From assembly GCF_019050325.1 (NCBI RefSeq), contig NZ_VOMB01000020.1:186001-250000 (forward strand): a stretch of DNA of 64,000 nucleotides. The letters are read 5' to 3'. Both the position numbers and the translations under genes were made by a program. Origin of the DNA: [Mycobacterium] fortunisiensis. Its GTDB lineage: Bacteria > Actinomycetota > Actinomycetes > Mycobacteriales > Mycobacteriaceae. Under the pieces are notes generated by a model. That model was not told the DNA's origin, did not search any database, and worked only from the letters and a program-made list of their open reading frames with translations. Numbering within the stretch: position 1 is the stretch's first letter; each line of letters starts with the position of its first letter. This document shows, one piece after another, positions 34,854 through 42,991 of the stretch.

Positions 34854-35660
34854 ATGACCAGCAAGTCGCGCCGACGACTGCGCCGACGACTGTCAGCAGG
34901 TCTCCTGCTGTTGGTCGGCCTGTCGGTCGCAGGTGGTGTTGCGGCCACGCTGACACCCACACCGCAGGTCGCAGTCGCCGACGAATCTCAGTCGGCTCTG
35001 CTGCGCACCGGTAAGCAACTGTTCGATACGTCGTGCGTGTCCTGCCACGGCGCCAACCTGCAGGGTGTGCCCGATCGCGGCCCCAGCCTGATCGGCACCG
35101 GCGAGGCTGCGGTGTACTTCCAGGTGTCGACCGGTCGGATGCCCGCGATGCGCGGCGAGGCCCAGGTGCCGGCGAAGCCCGAGCATTTCGACGAGCATCA
35201 GATCGATGCCCTCGGCGCCTACGTACAGGCCAACGGTGGCGGCCCCACCGTGGTCCGTGACGAGAACGGTGCCATCGCCCAGGAATCGCTGATGGGCTCG
35301 AACGTGGCGCGCGGTGGCGACCTGTTCCGGCTGAACTGCGCGTCCTGCCACAACTTCACCGGCAAGGGCGGCGCACTGTCCTCCGGAAAGTTCGCACCCG
35401 ACCTCGGCGACACCGAGCCGGCCCAGATCTACACCGCGATGCTGACCGGACCGCAGAACATGCCCAAGTTCTCCGACCGCCAGCTGTCGCCGGAAGAGAA
35501 GCGCGACATCGTCGCCTACGTCCGCGAGTCCGCTGAGACTCCCAGCTACGGCGGCTACGGACTCGGTGGCTTCGGCCCCGCGCCCGAAGGCATGGCGATG
35601 TGGATTATCGGAATGGTGGCCGCCATCGGCGTGGCGATGTGGATCGGGGCACGAGCATGA
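34854..35660 (+). CDS. qcrC: Dihaem cytochrome c subunit QcrC of the bcc complex
   Basis: QcrC transfers electrons from the Rieske protein to the aa3 oxidase inside the supercomplex, replacing a soluble cytochrome c. Two haem-binding motifs, CVSCH and CASCH, each begin a cytochrome c domain. An N-terminal membrane anchor and a C-terminal span (MWIIGMVAAIGVAMWIGA) flank them. The ATG at 34854 follows AGAAGGGG; two earlier in-frame ATGs have no ribosome site. Length 268 residues. The stop overlaps the qcrA ATG. Confidence 0.96.
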   Translation: MTSKSRRRLRRRLSAGLLLLVGLSVAGGVAATLTPTPQVAVADESQSALLRTGKQLFDTSCVSCHGANLQGVPDRGPSLIGTGEAAVYFQVSTGRMPAMRGEAQVPAKPEHFDEHQIDALGAYVQANGGGPTVVRDENGAIAQESLMGSNVARGGDLFRLNCASCHNFTGKGGALSSGKFAPDLGDTEPAQIYTAMLTGPQNMPKFSDRQLSPEEKRDIVAYVRESAETPSYGGYGLGGFGPAPEGMAMWIIGMVAAIGVAMWIGARA

Positions 35661-36823
35661 CCGACAACAGCCCGAAGCTTCCCAGCGAGGCCGAGCTGGC
35701 CTCGATGTCGCGTGAAGAGCTCGTCGAGCTCGGCGGCAAGATCGACGGTGTCGAGACGATCTTCAAGGAGCCGCGCTGGCCGGTTCCCGGCACGAAGGCC
35801 GAGAAGCGCACCGAGCGGCTGGTCGCGTACTGGCTTCTGCTCGGCGGACTTTCCGGCCTGGCGCTGCTGCTGGTGTTCCTCTTCTGGCCGTGGGAGTACC
35901 AGCCTTTCGGTTCCGAAGGCGAGTTCCTCTACTCGTTGGCCACGCCGCTGTACGGCCTGACCTTCGGCCTGTCGATCCTGGCGATCGGCGTGGGCGCGGT
36001 GCTGTTCCAGAAGAAGTTCATCCCCGAGGAGATCTCGGTCCAGGATCGCCACGACGGCCGCTCCCCCGAGCTGCACCGCAAGACGATCGGGGCCAACCTC
36101 ACCGACGCTCTCGAGGGCTCGACCGTCAAGCGGCGCAAGCTGATCGGCCTGTCGCTGGGCATCGGCCTGGGCGCCTTCGGAGTCGGCACCCTGGTGGCGT
36201 TCATCGGCGGGTTGATCAAGAACCCGTGGAAGCCCGTGGTGCCCACCGCCGAAGGCAAGAAGGCCGTGCTGTGGACGTCGGGATGGACGCCGCGTTTCCA
36301 CGGCGAGACCATCTATCTGGCGCGGGCCACCGGCCTTCCCGGTGAGTCACCGTTCGTCAAGATGCGGCCCGAGGACCTCGACGCCGGTGGCATGGAGACC
36401 GTGTTCCCGTGGCGCGAGTCCGACGGCGACGGCACCACCGTCGAGTCCTCGCATCACCTCACCGAGATCGCCATGGGTGTGCGTAACCCGGTGATGCTGA
36501 TCCGCATCAAGCCGGCCGACATGTCCCGCGTGGTCAAGCGGAAGGGCCAGGAGAGCTTCAACTTCGGTGAGCTCTTCGCCTACACGAAGGTCTGCTCGCA
36601 CCTGGGTTGCCCGTCGTCGCTGTACGAGCAGCAGACCTACCGCATCCTTTGCCCGTGCCACCAGTCGCAGTTCGACGCGTTGCACTTCGCAAAGCCCATA
36701 TTCGGTCCGGCTGCGCGCGCGTTGGCGCAGCTGCCCATCACCATCGACAAAGACGGCTACCTGGTCGCCAACGGTGACTTCGTCGAGCCCGTCGGACCGG
36801 CATTCTGGGAGCGCAAATCATGA
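35657..36823 (+). CDS. qcrA: Rieske iron-sulphur subunit QcrA
   Basis: QcrA holds the [2Fe-2S] cluster that oxidises menaquinol. The Rieske ligand boxes are CSHLGCPSS and CPCHQSQF. As in other actinobacteria it has three membrane spans and a long cytoplasmic N-terminus. The length is 388 residues. The ATG overlaps the qcrC stop (ATGA), and the stop overlaps the qcrB start, so all three are translationally coupled. Confidence 0.97.
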   Translation: MTDNSPKLPSEAELASMSREELVELGGKIDGVETIFKEPRWPVPGTKAEKRTERLVAYWLLLGGLSGLALLLVFLFWPWEYQPFGSEGEFLYSLATPLYGLTFGLSILAIGVGAVLFQKKFIPEEISVQDRHDGRSPELHRKTIGANLTDALEGSTVKRRKLIGLSLGIGLGAFGVGTLVAFIGGLIKNPWKPVVPTAEGKKAVLWTSGWTPRFHGETIYLARATGLPGESPFVKMRPEDLDAGGMETVFPWRESDGDGTTVESSHHLTEIAMGVRNPVMLIRIKPADMSRVVKRKGQESFNFGELFAYTKVCSHLGCPSSLYEQQTYRILCPCHQSQFDALHFAKPIFGPAARALAQLPITIDKDGYLVANGDFVEPVGPAFWERKS

Positions 36824-38457
36824 GCCCTGACCTTGCCAAGATCGCCGCCGCACAAGGGGATGCGATCGATTCCCGTTATCACCCGTCGGCGGCGGTGCGC
36901 CGGCAGCTGAACAAGGTGTTCCCCACCCACTGGTCATTCCTGCTGGGTGAGATCGCGCTGTACAGCTTCATCGTGCTGCTGATCACCGGTGTCTGGCTGA
37001 CGCTGTTCTTCGATCCGTCGATGGCACACGTCACCTATGACGGTGTGTACCAACCGCTTCGGGGCGTTCAGATGTCGCGGGCCTATGAGTCCGCACTCGA
37101 CATCAGCTTCGAGGTGCGCGGCGGGTTGTTCGTCCGCCAGATCCACCACTGGGCCGCCCTGATGTTCGCCGCGTCGATCATGGTGCACATGGCGCGCATC
37201 TTCTTCACCGGTGCGTTCCGTCGGCCCCGTGAGGCCAACTGGGTGATCGGCTCGCTGCTGCTGATCCTGGCGATGTTCGAGGGTTACTTCGGCTACTCGC
37301 TGCCCGACGACCTGCTGTCCGGTATCGGCCTGCGCGCCGCGCTCTCCTCGATCACGCTGGGCATGCCGATCATCGGCACCTGGCTGCACTGGGCGCTGTT
37401 CGGCGGGGACTTCCCCGGCGAGATCCTGATCCCGCGGCTGTACGCCCTGCACATCCTGCTGATCCCGGCCATCATCCTGGCGCTGATCGGTGCGCACATG
37501 GCGCTGGTGTGGTTCCAGAAGCACACTCAGTTCCCCGGCCCCGGCCGCACCGAGCACAACGTCGTCGGCGTGCGCGTCATGCCGGTGTTCGCGGTGAAGT
37601 CCGGTGCGTTCTTCGCGATGATCACCGGTGTGCTCGGCCTGATGGGCGGCCTGCTGACGATCAACCCGATCTGGAACCTGGGTCCCTACAAGCCGTCTCA
37701 GATTTCGGCGGGTAGCCAGCCGGACTTCTACATGATGTGGACCGAGGGTCTGGCGCGTATCTGGCCGGCCTGGGAGTTCTACCCGTTCGGCCACACCATC
37801 CCCGCGGTGGTCTGGGTCGCGTTGATCATGGGCGGTGTCTTCGGCCTGCTGATCGCCTACCCCTTCATCGAGCGGAAGGTCACCGGCGACGACGCGCACC
37901 ACAACCTGCTGCAGCGTCCGCGCGACGTGCCGGTGCGTACCGCGATCGGCGCCATGGCGATCGCGTTCTACATGGTGCTGACCCTGGCCGCGATGAACGA
38001 CATCATCGCCCTGAAGTTCCACATCTCGCTGAATGCGACCACCTGGATCGGTCGTATCGGCATGGTGGTGCTGCCGGGCATCGTGTACTACATCGCCTAC
38101 CGGTGGGCCATCTCGTTGCAGCGCAGCGACCGCGAGGTCCTGGAGCACGGCATCGAGACCGGCATCATCAAGCGCCTGCCGCACGGTGCCTACGTCGAAC
38201 TGCACCAGCCGCTGGGGCCGGTCGACGACCACGGTCACCCGATCCCATTGGAGTACCAGGGCGCCGCCCTGCCGAAGCGGATGAACAAGCTCGGCTCCGG
38301 TGGTGCACCGGGCACCGGCAGCTTCCTGTTCGCCGATCCGTCTGTCGAACACGAGGCGCTCACCGAAGCCGCGCATGCCTCTGAGCACAAGGCGCTGACC
38401 GCGCTGCGCGAGCACCAGGAGCAAAATGGCAACGGGGAGACCAACGGTCACCACTGA
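36820..38457 (+). CDS. qcrB: Cytochrome b subunit QcrB
   Basis: QcrB carries the two b haems and the quinol-oxidation site; in tuberculosis it is the target of Q203-type inhibitors. The 545-residue protein has the haem-ligand histidines in VRQIHHWAALMFAASIMVHM and a later pair in LHILLIPAIILALIGAHMAL. The quinol-site motif appears as PFGHTIPA, taking the place of the PEWY-type motif region. A cytoplasmic C-terminal extension of about 120 residues is typical of actinobacteria. It ends at a strong terminator. Confidence 0.97.
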   Translation: MSPDLAKIAAAQGDAIDSRYHPSAAVRRQLNKVFPTHWSFLLGEIALYSFIVLLITGVWLTLFFDPSMAHVTYDGVYQPLRGVQMSRAYESALDISFEVRGGLFVRQIHHWAALMFAASIMVHMARIFFTGAFRRPREANWVIGSLLLILAMFEGYFGYSLPDDLLSGIGLRAALSSITLGMPIIGTWLHWALFGGDFPGEILIPRLYALHILLIPAIILALIGAHMALVWFQKHTQFPGPGRTEHNVVGVRVMPVFAVKSGAFFAMITGVLGLMGGLLTINPIWNLGPYKPSQISAGSQPDFYMMWTEGLARIWPAWEFYPFGHTIPAVVWVALIMGGVFGLLIAYPFIERKVTGDDAHHNLLQRPRDVPVRTAIGAMAIAFYMVLTLAAMNDIIALKFHISLNATTWIGRIGMVVLPGIVYYIAYRWAISLQRSDREVLEHGIETGIIKRLPHGAYVELHQPLGPVDDHGHPIPLEYQGAALPKRMNKLGSGGAPGTGSFLFADPSVEHEALTEAAHASEHKALTALREHQEQNGNGETNGHH

Positions 38458-38477
38458 CCACTCCCCTACCCCGAACA

Positions 38478-38516
38478 AATCGCCGCTCTCCCTTCGGGGA
38501 GGGCGGCGATTGTTTT
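38478..38516 (+). terminator. Strong intrinsic terminator after qcrB
   Basis: A 15-base stem with a single G-T pair closes on a UUCG tetraloop (AATCGCCGC...GCGGCGATT) and is followed by GTTTT. It starts 21 bases after the qcrB stop. The stem is symmetric and AT-flanked, so it may also stop transcripts from the opposite strand. Confidence 0.9.
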
Positions 38517-38543
38517 AGGCGCCGAGGTAACCGGTTGACCGGC

Positions 38544-38870
38544 TCAGGGCCAGGTGCCTTTCGGCCCGGATCGCGGAGCCGGCCCGGCCGGCGGCTGGGT
38601 CTTGAGCGCCGAGCCCGGAGTCGGGGTGTTCTGCAGCGCTCCGAGACACAGGCCCAAACGTCCCGGCATACACGAGTTGTTGCCGGAACGGCCCAGGGTG
38701 TTGGTCGGGTCGTTCTGCGACCAGCAGACGCCGGTGATCGGATCGAGGACGGCGCCGCCCGGGCAAGGGGCCGAGTGTGCCGACGGCGCCGCCGTCACGA
38801 CAGCCGAGGCCAGCACCGCGCTGCATAGGGTCGCCAGCAGGAGCTCCGGTGCCCTGGTTCGGATCAACAT
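38544..38870 (-). CDS. Small secreted cysteine-containing protein
   Basis: No function is recognised. The 108-residue precursor has a clear signal peptide with likely cleavage after SAHS. A mature part of about 75 residues contains four cysteines (APCPGG, GVCWSQ, NSCMPG, LCLGAL), enough for two disulphides. The pattern LDPITGVCW recurs, as I remember, in other small exported mycobacterial proteins. It lies just downstream of the lipoprotein gene at 38894 with a 23-base gap, so the two may form one transcript. Confidence 0.7.
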   Translation of the reverse strand: MLIRTRAPELLLATLCSAVLASAVVTAAPSAHSAPCPGGAVLDPITGVCWSQNDPTNTLGRSGNNSCMPGRLGLCLGALQNTPTPGSALKTQPPAGPAPRSGPKGTWP

Positions 38871-38893
38871 GTCATGGTCTCCGCTGGTTTCCG

Positions 38894-39577
38894 CTACCGG
38901 GTGATCTTCGTCTGCTCGTCGATGAGCTCGGCCGCGTCGATCACCACGTCCTTCTGCTCTTCGGGCGCATTGGCATTGAGCTGCAGCACGAATAGTGCAT
39001 CGGCGCCGGGGATGACCACGGTTTTCTGGGCGACGACCCGAGCTTTGCCGTCAAGGCTGTAGGTGCCGGCCGACTGCACTGCCTCGAACCCGCCGAGGGT
39101 GGATTTCTCTGGCTCGTCGATCGACGTGAACTCCGGCAGGTTCAGCAACTGTCCCGGCGCGTATTCGAGGATCTTGGCCGGGTCGACGTTGCCGGTCAGC
39201 TTGGAGGCGATGGCGATGATCGCCGGTGGGTCAGCCGGATCTGACGGTTTGTCGTACACGATGGCGCCGTACGCCCAGTCGGGCGTCTTGTCCCCGGCTG
39301 GGCTCCAGTCCGGCGGGAACGGGAAGTCGAAGTCCGGCGTACCCGGCTCGTCGGGTTTGATCGGCGTTTCGGCGATCTTGTTCTCGGCGACGTAGTCGCT
39401 GATCGTCTTGTTCGGCCCGGCCACAGTGGGGCGCTCCGTCGGCGGCGCCGGCGCGGCCTCGCTGGTTGCCGATGACGTCGGCTCGGCCGTACTTTCGCCG
39501 CCCTCGGTTCCAGATCCACAACCAACAAGCAACGCACTCACGCTGACAACCACCGCGCCCGCCAAAACCATGTTCAT
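38894..39577 (-). CDS. LpqN/LpqT-family lipoprotein
   Basis: This 227-residue putative lipoprotein has a hydrophobic signal with lipobox LVGC, a Ser/Thr/Pro/Glu-rich linker and a domain resembling LpqN/LpqT proteins of mycobacteria. Family marks include FPFPPDWSPAGDKTP and the late FVLQLNANAPEEQKDV. The ATG at 39577 is chosen so that the signal begins with MNMVLAG; a second ATG is two codons on. A molecular role is not known. It sits between the respiratory genes on both sides. Confidence 0.82.
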   Translation of the reverse strand: MNMVLAGAVVVSVSALLVGCGSGTEGGESTAEPTSSATSEAAPAPPTERPTVAGPNKTISDYVAENKIAETPIKPDEPGTPDFDFPFPPDWSPAGDKTPDWAYGAIVYDKPSDPADPPAIIAIASKLTGNVDPAKILEYAPGQLLNLPEFTSIDEPEKSTLGGFEAVQSAGTYSLDGKARVVAQKTVVIPGADALFVLQLNANAPEEQKDVVIDAAELIDEQTKITR

Positions 39578-39705
39578 GGGCGGCCTCGTCCTTCCCCGTC
39601 GTCGGCCCCTGGCCCGCACTTGTGGATATCGAGATTACGCAGCCGTCGGTGGGTTTCGGGCCGAAACGCCGCGCGTGGGCCGCCTGGCCGGGAAGACGGA
39701 AGGGC

Positions 39706-40281
39706 TCAGGAGGGCAGTGCGTCGAGCTGGCGCAGCGCCACGATCGGAAGCGCGATGATACCCGCGGTGACCAGCCCGGCCAGGCCGTAGAGACACCAGG
39801 CGGCGACATCGCTGCCGGTGGCCATCAGATAGGTGGCCAGCCCGATTGCCGCCGTCCCGATACCGATGGCGCAGGTGACCGCCAGGGTGAACCGCAACCA
39901 GATCGCCTCGGCGAGGGCCGTCCCGCTGCCCGCGCTGTAGCGACTCATCGTGACCGGTGCCGCCCGGTAGCTGCCCCCGATGGGGCGCGGCGAGCGTGCC
40001 GGCGGTTGGGGCCGTCGGGCCGGCTGGCGGCTGTCGGTCTGCGCCCGCGCCCGCAGCAGCAACGGCACCGCACCAGCGATCACCAGCACGGACAGGCCGA
40101 TGACGGTGTAGAGCACCCACGGGGTGTCGGCACTTTCGGCACCCTGCGGGTGACTGCGCCCCAGATCGACCAGGGCCACCACGGCGGCCACCCCGGCACC
40201 CAGCGCGGCGAGCCAGACCGCTGCGCAGGCACCCAGCAGCACCCGGTCGGTGCTGTCGAGTTCGCTGATCGGCCCGGTCAT
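39706..40281 (-). CDS. DUF2561 membrane protein (Rv2197c-like)
   Basis: Uncharacterised mycobacterial family. The 191-residue product has four hydrophobic segments in two pairs, separated by a basic Arg/Pro-rich cytoplasmic stretch. The ATG shares one base with the mmpS3 stop (TGATG), so it is coupled to mmpS3. No motif suggests catalysis. Confidence 0.85.
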   Translation of the reverse strand: MTGPISELDSTDRVLLGACAAVWLAALGAGVAAVVALVDLGRSHPQGAESADTPWVLYTVIGLSVLVIAGAVPLLLRARAQTDSRQPARRPQPPARSPRPIGGSYRAAPVTMSRYSAGSGTALAEAIWLRFTLAVTCAIGIGTAAIGLATYLMATGSDVAAWCLYGLAGLVTAGIIALPIVALRQLDALPS

Positions 40282-41180
40282 CAGCAGGCCGTCTGTGCCG
40301 AGTTGTTGGCGTTGGAGGACAGCACGGTCCCGTCACTGGCGGTTATGGAGCAGTTCAGTCGGCTGACCAAAAACAGGCTGGATGCCTCGACGGAGCCCAC
40401 ATCCGAGTTGGAGATCGGCGTCATCGTGAACGTCCACGGGATGTAGACGTTGCGCAGCGTCCGGCGGTTCCCGTTGCCGTCCACATACGTGATCGTGATG
40501 ATGTCGCCGGGCGCCTTGGTGCCGGTCACCGAATAGGTGACCTGACGCGGTCCGGCGTGGGTGGTGGTGGTCGGCGGTGCCGTCGTGGCCGGCGGCGGCG
40601 CCTCACTGGTCGGGGCCGGCGCCGGCGCCGGTGCGGGCGCGGGTGGCGGCGGTGGCGGCTCGGTCACCGTCACGGTCTCCGGTGGAGGCGGCGGGGGCAG
40701 TTCCTCCGATGTGGGCGGCGGCGGGGGCGGCGGTGTGGTCGTGGTGATCTCGTCCTGCACCGGCGGCGCCGCAGTGGTGGTGCTCGGTTTGGGGGTGGCC
40801 AGGTTGGTGCTGTCGTCGTCGCGGGCGACCAGGGTGGCCACCGAGGCCACCAGGGCGATCGCGGCGACGATGGCGGTGATTCCGACCACCCACGGCCAGC
40901 GCGGCGGTGGGCCCGTGTCGACGAGTTCGGTCGCCGGGTCGTAATCGTCGTAGTCGTACAACGCCACATCAGCGGGCACATAGGGCCCGCTGGTGAACTG
41001 TTCGGACTCGGGTGCGGAGTACGCCTGCGAGTAGAACTCCGTCTGTCCGGCATCCTGAGTCTCACCGACATCCTGGCCGCCCGTGGCCTGTGTTGCGTCC
41101 TCGGGTGCGGAGTGCTTTCCGGGTTGATCCGGCAAATCAGAACCGGAGGCACCCGGTTCCGGGGGATTCGGCCCGCTCAT
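40281..41180 (-). CDS. mmpS3: MmpS3 membrane protein
   Basis: This is an MmpS-family protein, but without a partner MmpL gene nearby. The 299-residue product has an acidic cytoplasmic N-terminus of about 95 residues and one membrane span (WPWVVGITAIVAAIALVASVATLVA). A long Pro/Thr-rich outer linker precedes a C-terminal MmpS beta-domain ending with a cysteine. The Pro/Thr repeats make the DNA locally repetitive at 40560-40800. A purine stretch, GAAGGA, precedes the ATG. It lies upstream of the DUF2561 gene. Confidence 0.92.
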   Translation of the reverse strand: MSGPNPPEPGASGSDLPDQPGKHSAPEDATQATGGQDVGETQDAGQTEFYSQAYSAPESEQFTSGPYVPADVALYDYDDYDPATELVDTGPPPRWPWVVGITAIVAAIALVASVATLVARDDDSTNLATPKPSTTTAAPPVQDEITTTTPPPPPPPTSEELPPPPPPETVTVTEPPPPPPAPAPAPAPAPTSEAPPPATTAPPTTTTHAGPRQVTYSVTGTKAPGDIITITYVDGNGNRRTLRNVYIPWTFTMTPISNSDVGSVEASSLFLVSRLNCSITASDGTVLSSNANNSAQTAC

Positions 41181-41364
41181 CTACGCCTATCCTTCTCGAC
41201 TACTTCACTGCCACGCGGATCGAACGGTGCCGTTCACTGGTGACAGTGCCCCGGCAACATTACCCAACGAGACGATGCGGGTGAGTCCGGCGCTGCCGGT
41301 GGCGGATGAAGTGACGGCCCGATTGTGACCTGGTCTGGCCACAACCGGCACGTCGTCGGACGGG

Positions 41365-41784
41365 TCAGTGCTTCTCAGGACCCCAGTAGTACTCGAAGAC
41401 CAGGCCGCCGACGGCCATCAGCACGAAGCAGATCCCGGCGACCAGCAACCACGGCAGCCACAGGGCGGTACCCACCGCGGCCACCGAGAAGGACAGCGCG
41501 ATCAGGATGGGCCACCAGCTGTGCGGCGAATAGAAACCCAGTTCGCCTGCGCCGTCGCTGATCTCGGCGTCCTCGTAGTCTTCGGGGCGGGTATCCAGGC
41601 GACGTGCCACGAACCGGAAGAACGTTCCGGTCAGCAGGGTCAGCCCGGTGGTGAGCACGAGCGCGGTGGTACCGGCCCACTCGACGCCACCGGTGGCGAA
41701 CATCGCCGTCAGCACGCCGTACACCACCGCCGACAGCGCGAAGAAGGCCGTGAGGATCTCGAACAGTCGAGCTTCAATATGCAT
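41365..41784 (-). CDS. ctaF: Cytochrome c oxidase subunit IV (CtaF, actinobacterial type)
   Basis: CtaF is a small actinobacterial subunit of the aa3 oxidase with four membrane spans in two hairpins. The 139-residue length and the family stretch ISDGAGELGFYSPHSWWP between the hairpins are diagnostic. It starts 12 bases after the ctaC stop on the same strand and is part of the ctaC-ctaF operon. Confidence 0.95.
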   Translation of the reverse strand: MHIEARLFEILTAFFALSAVVYGVLTAMFATGGVEWAGTTALVLTTGLTLLTGTFFRFVARRLDTRPEDYEDAEISDGAGELGFYSPHSWWPILIALSFSVAAVGTALWLPWLLVAGICFVLMAVGGLVFEYYWGPEKH

Positions 41785-41796
41785 TGCGTCTAGCCC

Positions 41797-42834
41797 CTAC
41801 TTGCTCGCCTGCGGTGCCTGCTCACCGCGTCGGGTGTCGAACGGGTGAGTGGTGACGGCCAGCGGCGGCTGATTGATCGCAGCCAACGCCTCGGCGTTGG
41901 TCTTGCCGGCGCTGCGCTGATCGATGTAGGCCTTGAAGTCGTTGGGTTCGACGACCCGGACCTCGAAGTTCATCATCGAGTGGTAAGTGCCGCACATCTC
42001 GGTGCAGCGCCCGACGAACGCGCCGGTCTGCTCGATTTTGCTGACCTGGAAGATGTGGTCCGAGTGGTTGGCCTCGGGGTTGGGCATCACGTCACGCTTG
42101 AAGAGGAATTCGGGCACCCAGAAACCGTGGATCACGTCCGCGGAGTTGAGCTGGAATTCGACGCGCTTGCCGACCGGCAACACCAGAACCGGGATCTCCG
42201 TGGAGCTGCCCAGCGTCTCGATCTTGTCGAAGTTCAGGTAAGTGCGATCCTCGGGGTTGAGGCCGCGCACCGCGCCGACCCGCTCCTCGCCGTGCGCGTC
42301 GGTGCCCTCCGGCTTGGAGGTCATCGCGGTCTTGCGCTCGGCATCGACACCGTCGTAATCGAAAGAGCCGTCGGCGAAGTCGATCTTCTGGTAACCGAAC
42401 TTCCAGTTCCACTGGAAGGCGGTCACGTCGATGACGACCTCAGGGTTGGGGTCCTTGTGCAGCATGCGCTCCTGGACCACCACGGTGAAGTAGAACAGCA
42501 CCGAGATGATGAGGAACGGGATGACCGTCAGCACCAGCTCCAGCGGCATGTTGTAGCCGAACTGGCGCGGAAGCTCGGTGTCGCCCTTCTTCTTCCGGTG
42601 GAACGCACTCGACCAGAAGATCAGCGCCCACACGATGGCGCCCACCACGAAGGACGCAATCACGGAGCCGATCCACAGCTCCCGGTTGAGTTTGCCCTCC
42701 GGGGTGATCCCGGTCGGCCAGCCGAGCGCGAGTGCGTCCTGCCAGCTGCAGCCGCTCAGCAAGAATGCCGAGCCACCCAGGACAATGGTCAACAACGCCG
42801 CTCGGGCCACCGCCTTAAGCCCGCGAGGTGTCAC
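41797..42834 (-). CDS. ctaC: Cytochrome c oxidase subunit II (CtaC)
   Basis: CtaC carries the CuA centre that accepts electrons from QcrC. The 345-residue precursor has a lipoprotein signal ending in LSGC, then two membrane spans and the periplasmic cupredoxin domain. The CuA ligands are in GRCTEMCGTYHSMM. The GTG start has a strong AGGAGG site. It is divergent from asnB, with about 157 bases between starts. Confidence 0.97.
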   Translation of the reverse strand: MTPRGLKAVARAALLTIVLGGSAFLLSGCSWQDALALGWPTGITPEGKLNRELWIGSVIASFVVGAIVWALIFWSSAFHRKKKGDTELPRQFGYNMPLELVLTVIPFLIISVLFYFTVVVQERMLHKDPNPEVVIDVTAFQWNWKFGYQKIDFADGSFDYDGVDAERKTAMTSKPEGTDAHGEERVGAVRGLNPEDRTYLNFDKIETLGSSTEIPVLVLPVGKRVEFQLNSADVIHGFWVPEFLFKRDVMPNPEANHSDHIFQVSKIEQTGAFVGRCTEMCGTYHSMMNFEVRVVEPNDFKAYIDQRSAGKTNAEALAAINQPPLAVTTHPFDTRRGEQAPQASK

Positions 42835-42991
42835 CTTGGCGCCTCCTAGATCGGTATTTCGCGACCGCGACCGGTCGTTGTTTTGCGAATACTACGCAGC
42901 GTAGACCACGCCCGCCCACGGGAGCGAAGCGACTGGCGCAACAGCGTGGGTGGTGGACGCGTGGACCCGCCGGATCAGACATACTGACGCG

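Noticed and set aside
40560..40800. Simple-sequence tract in mmpS3 as a phase-variation repeat.
   Set aside because: It encodes a Pro/Thr linker with mixed codons and no uniform short unit likely to slip.
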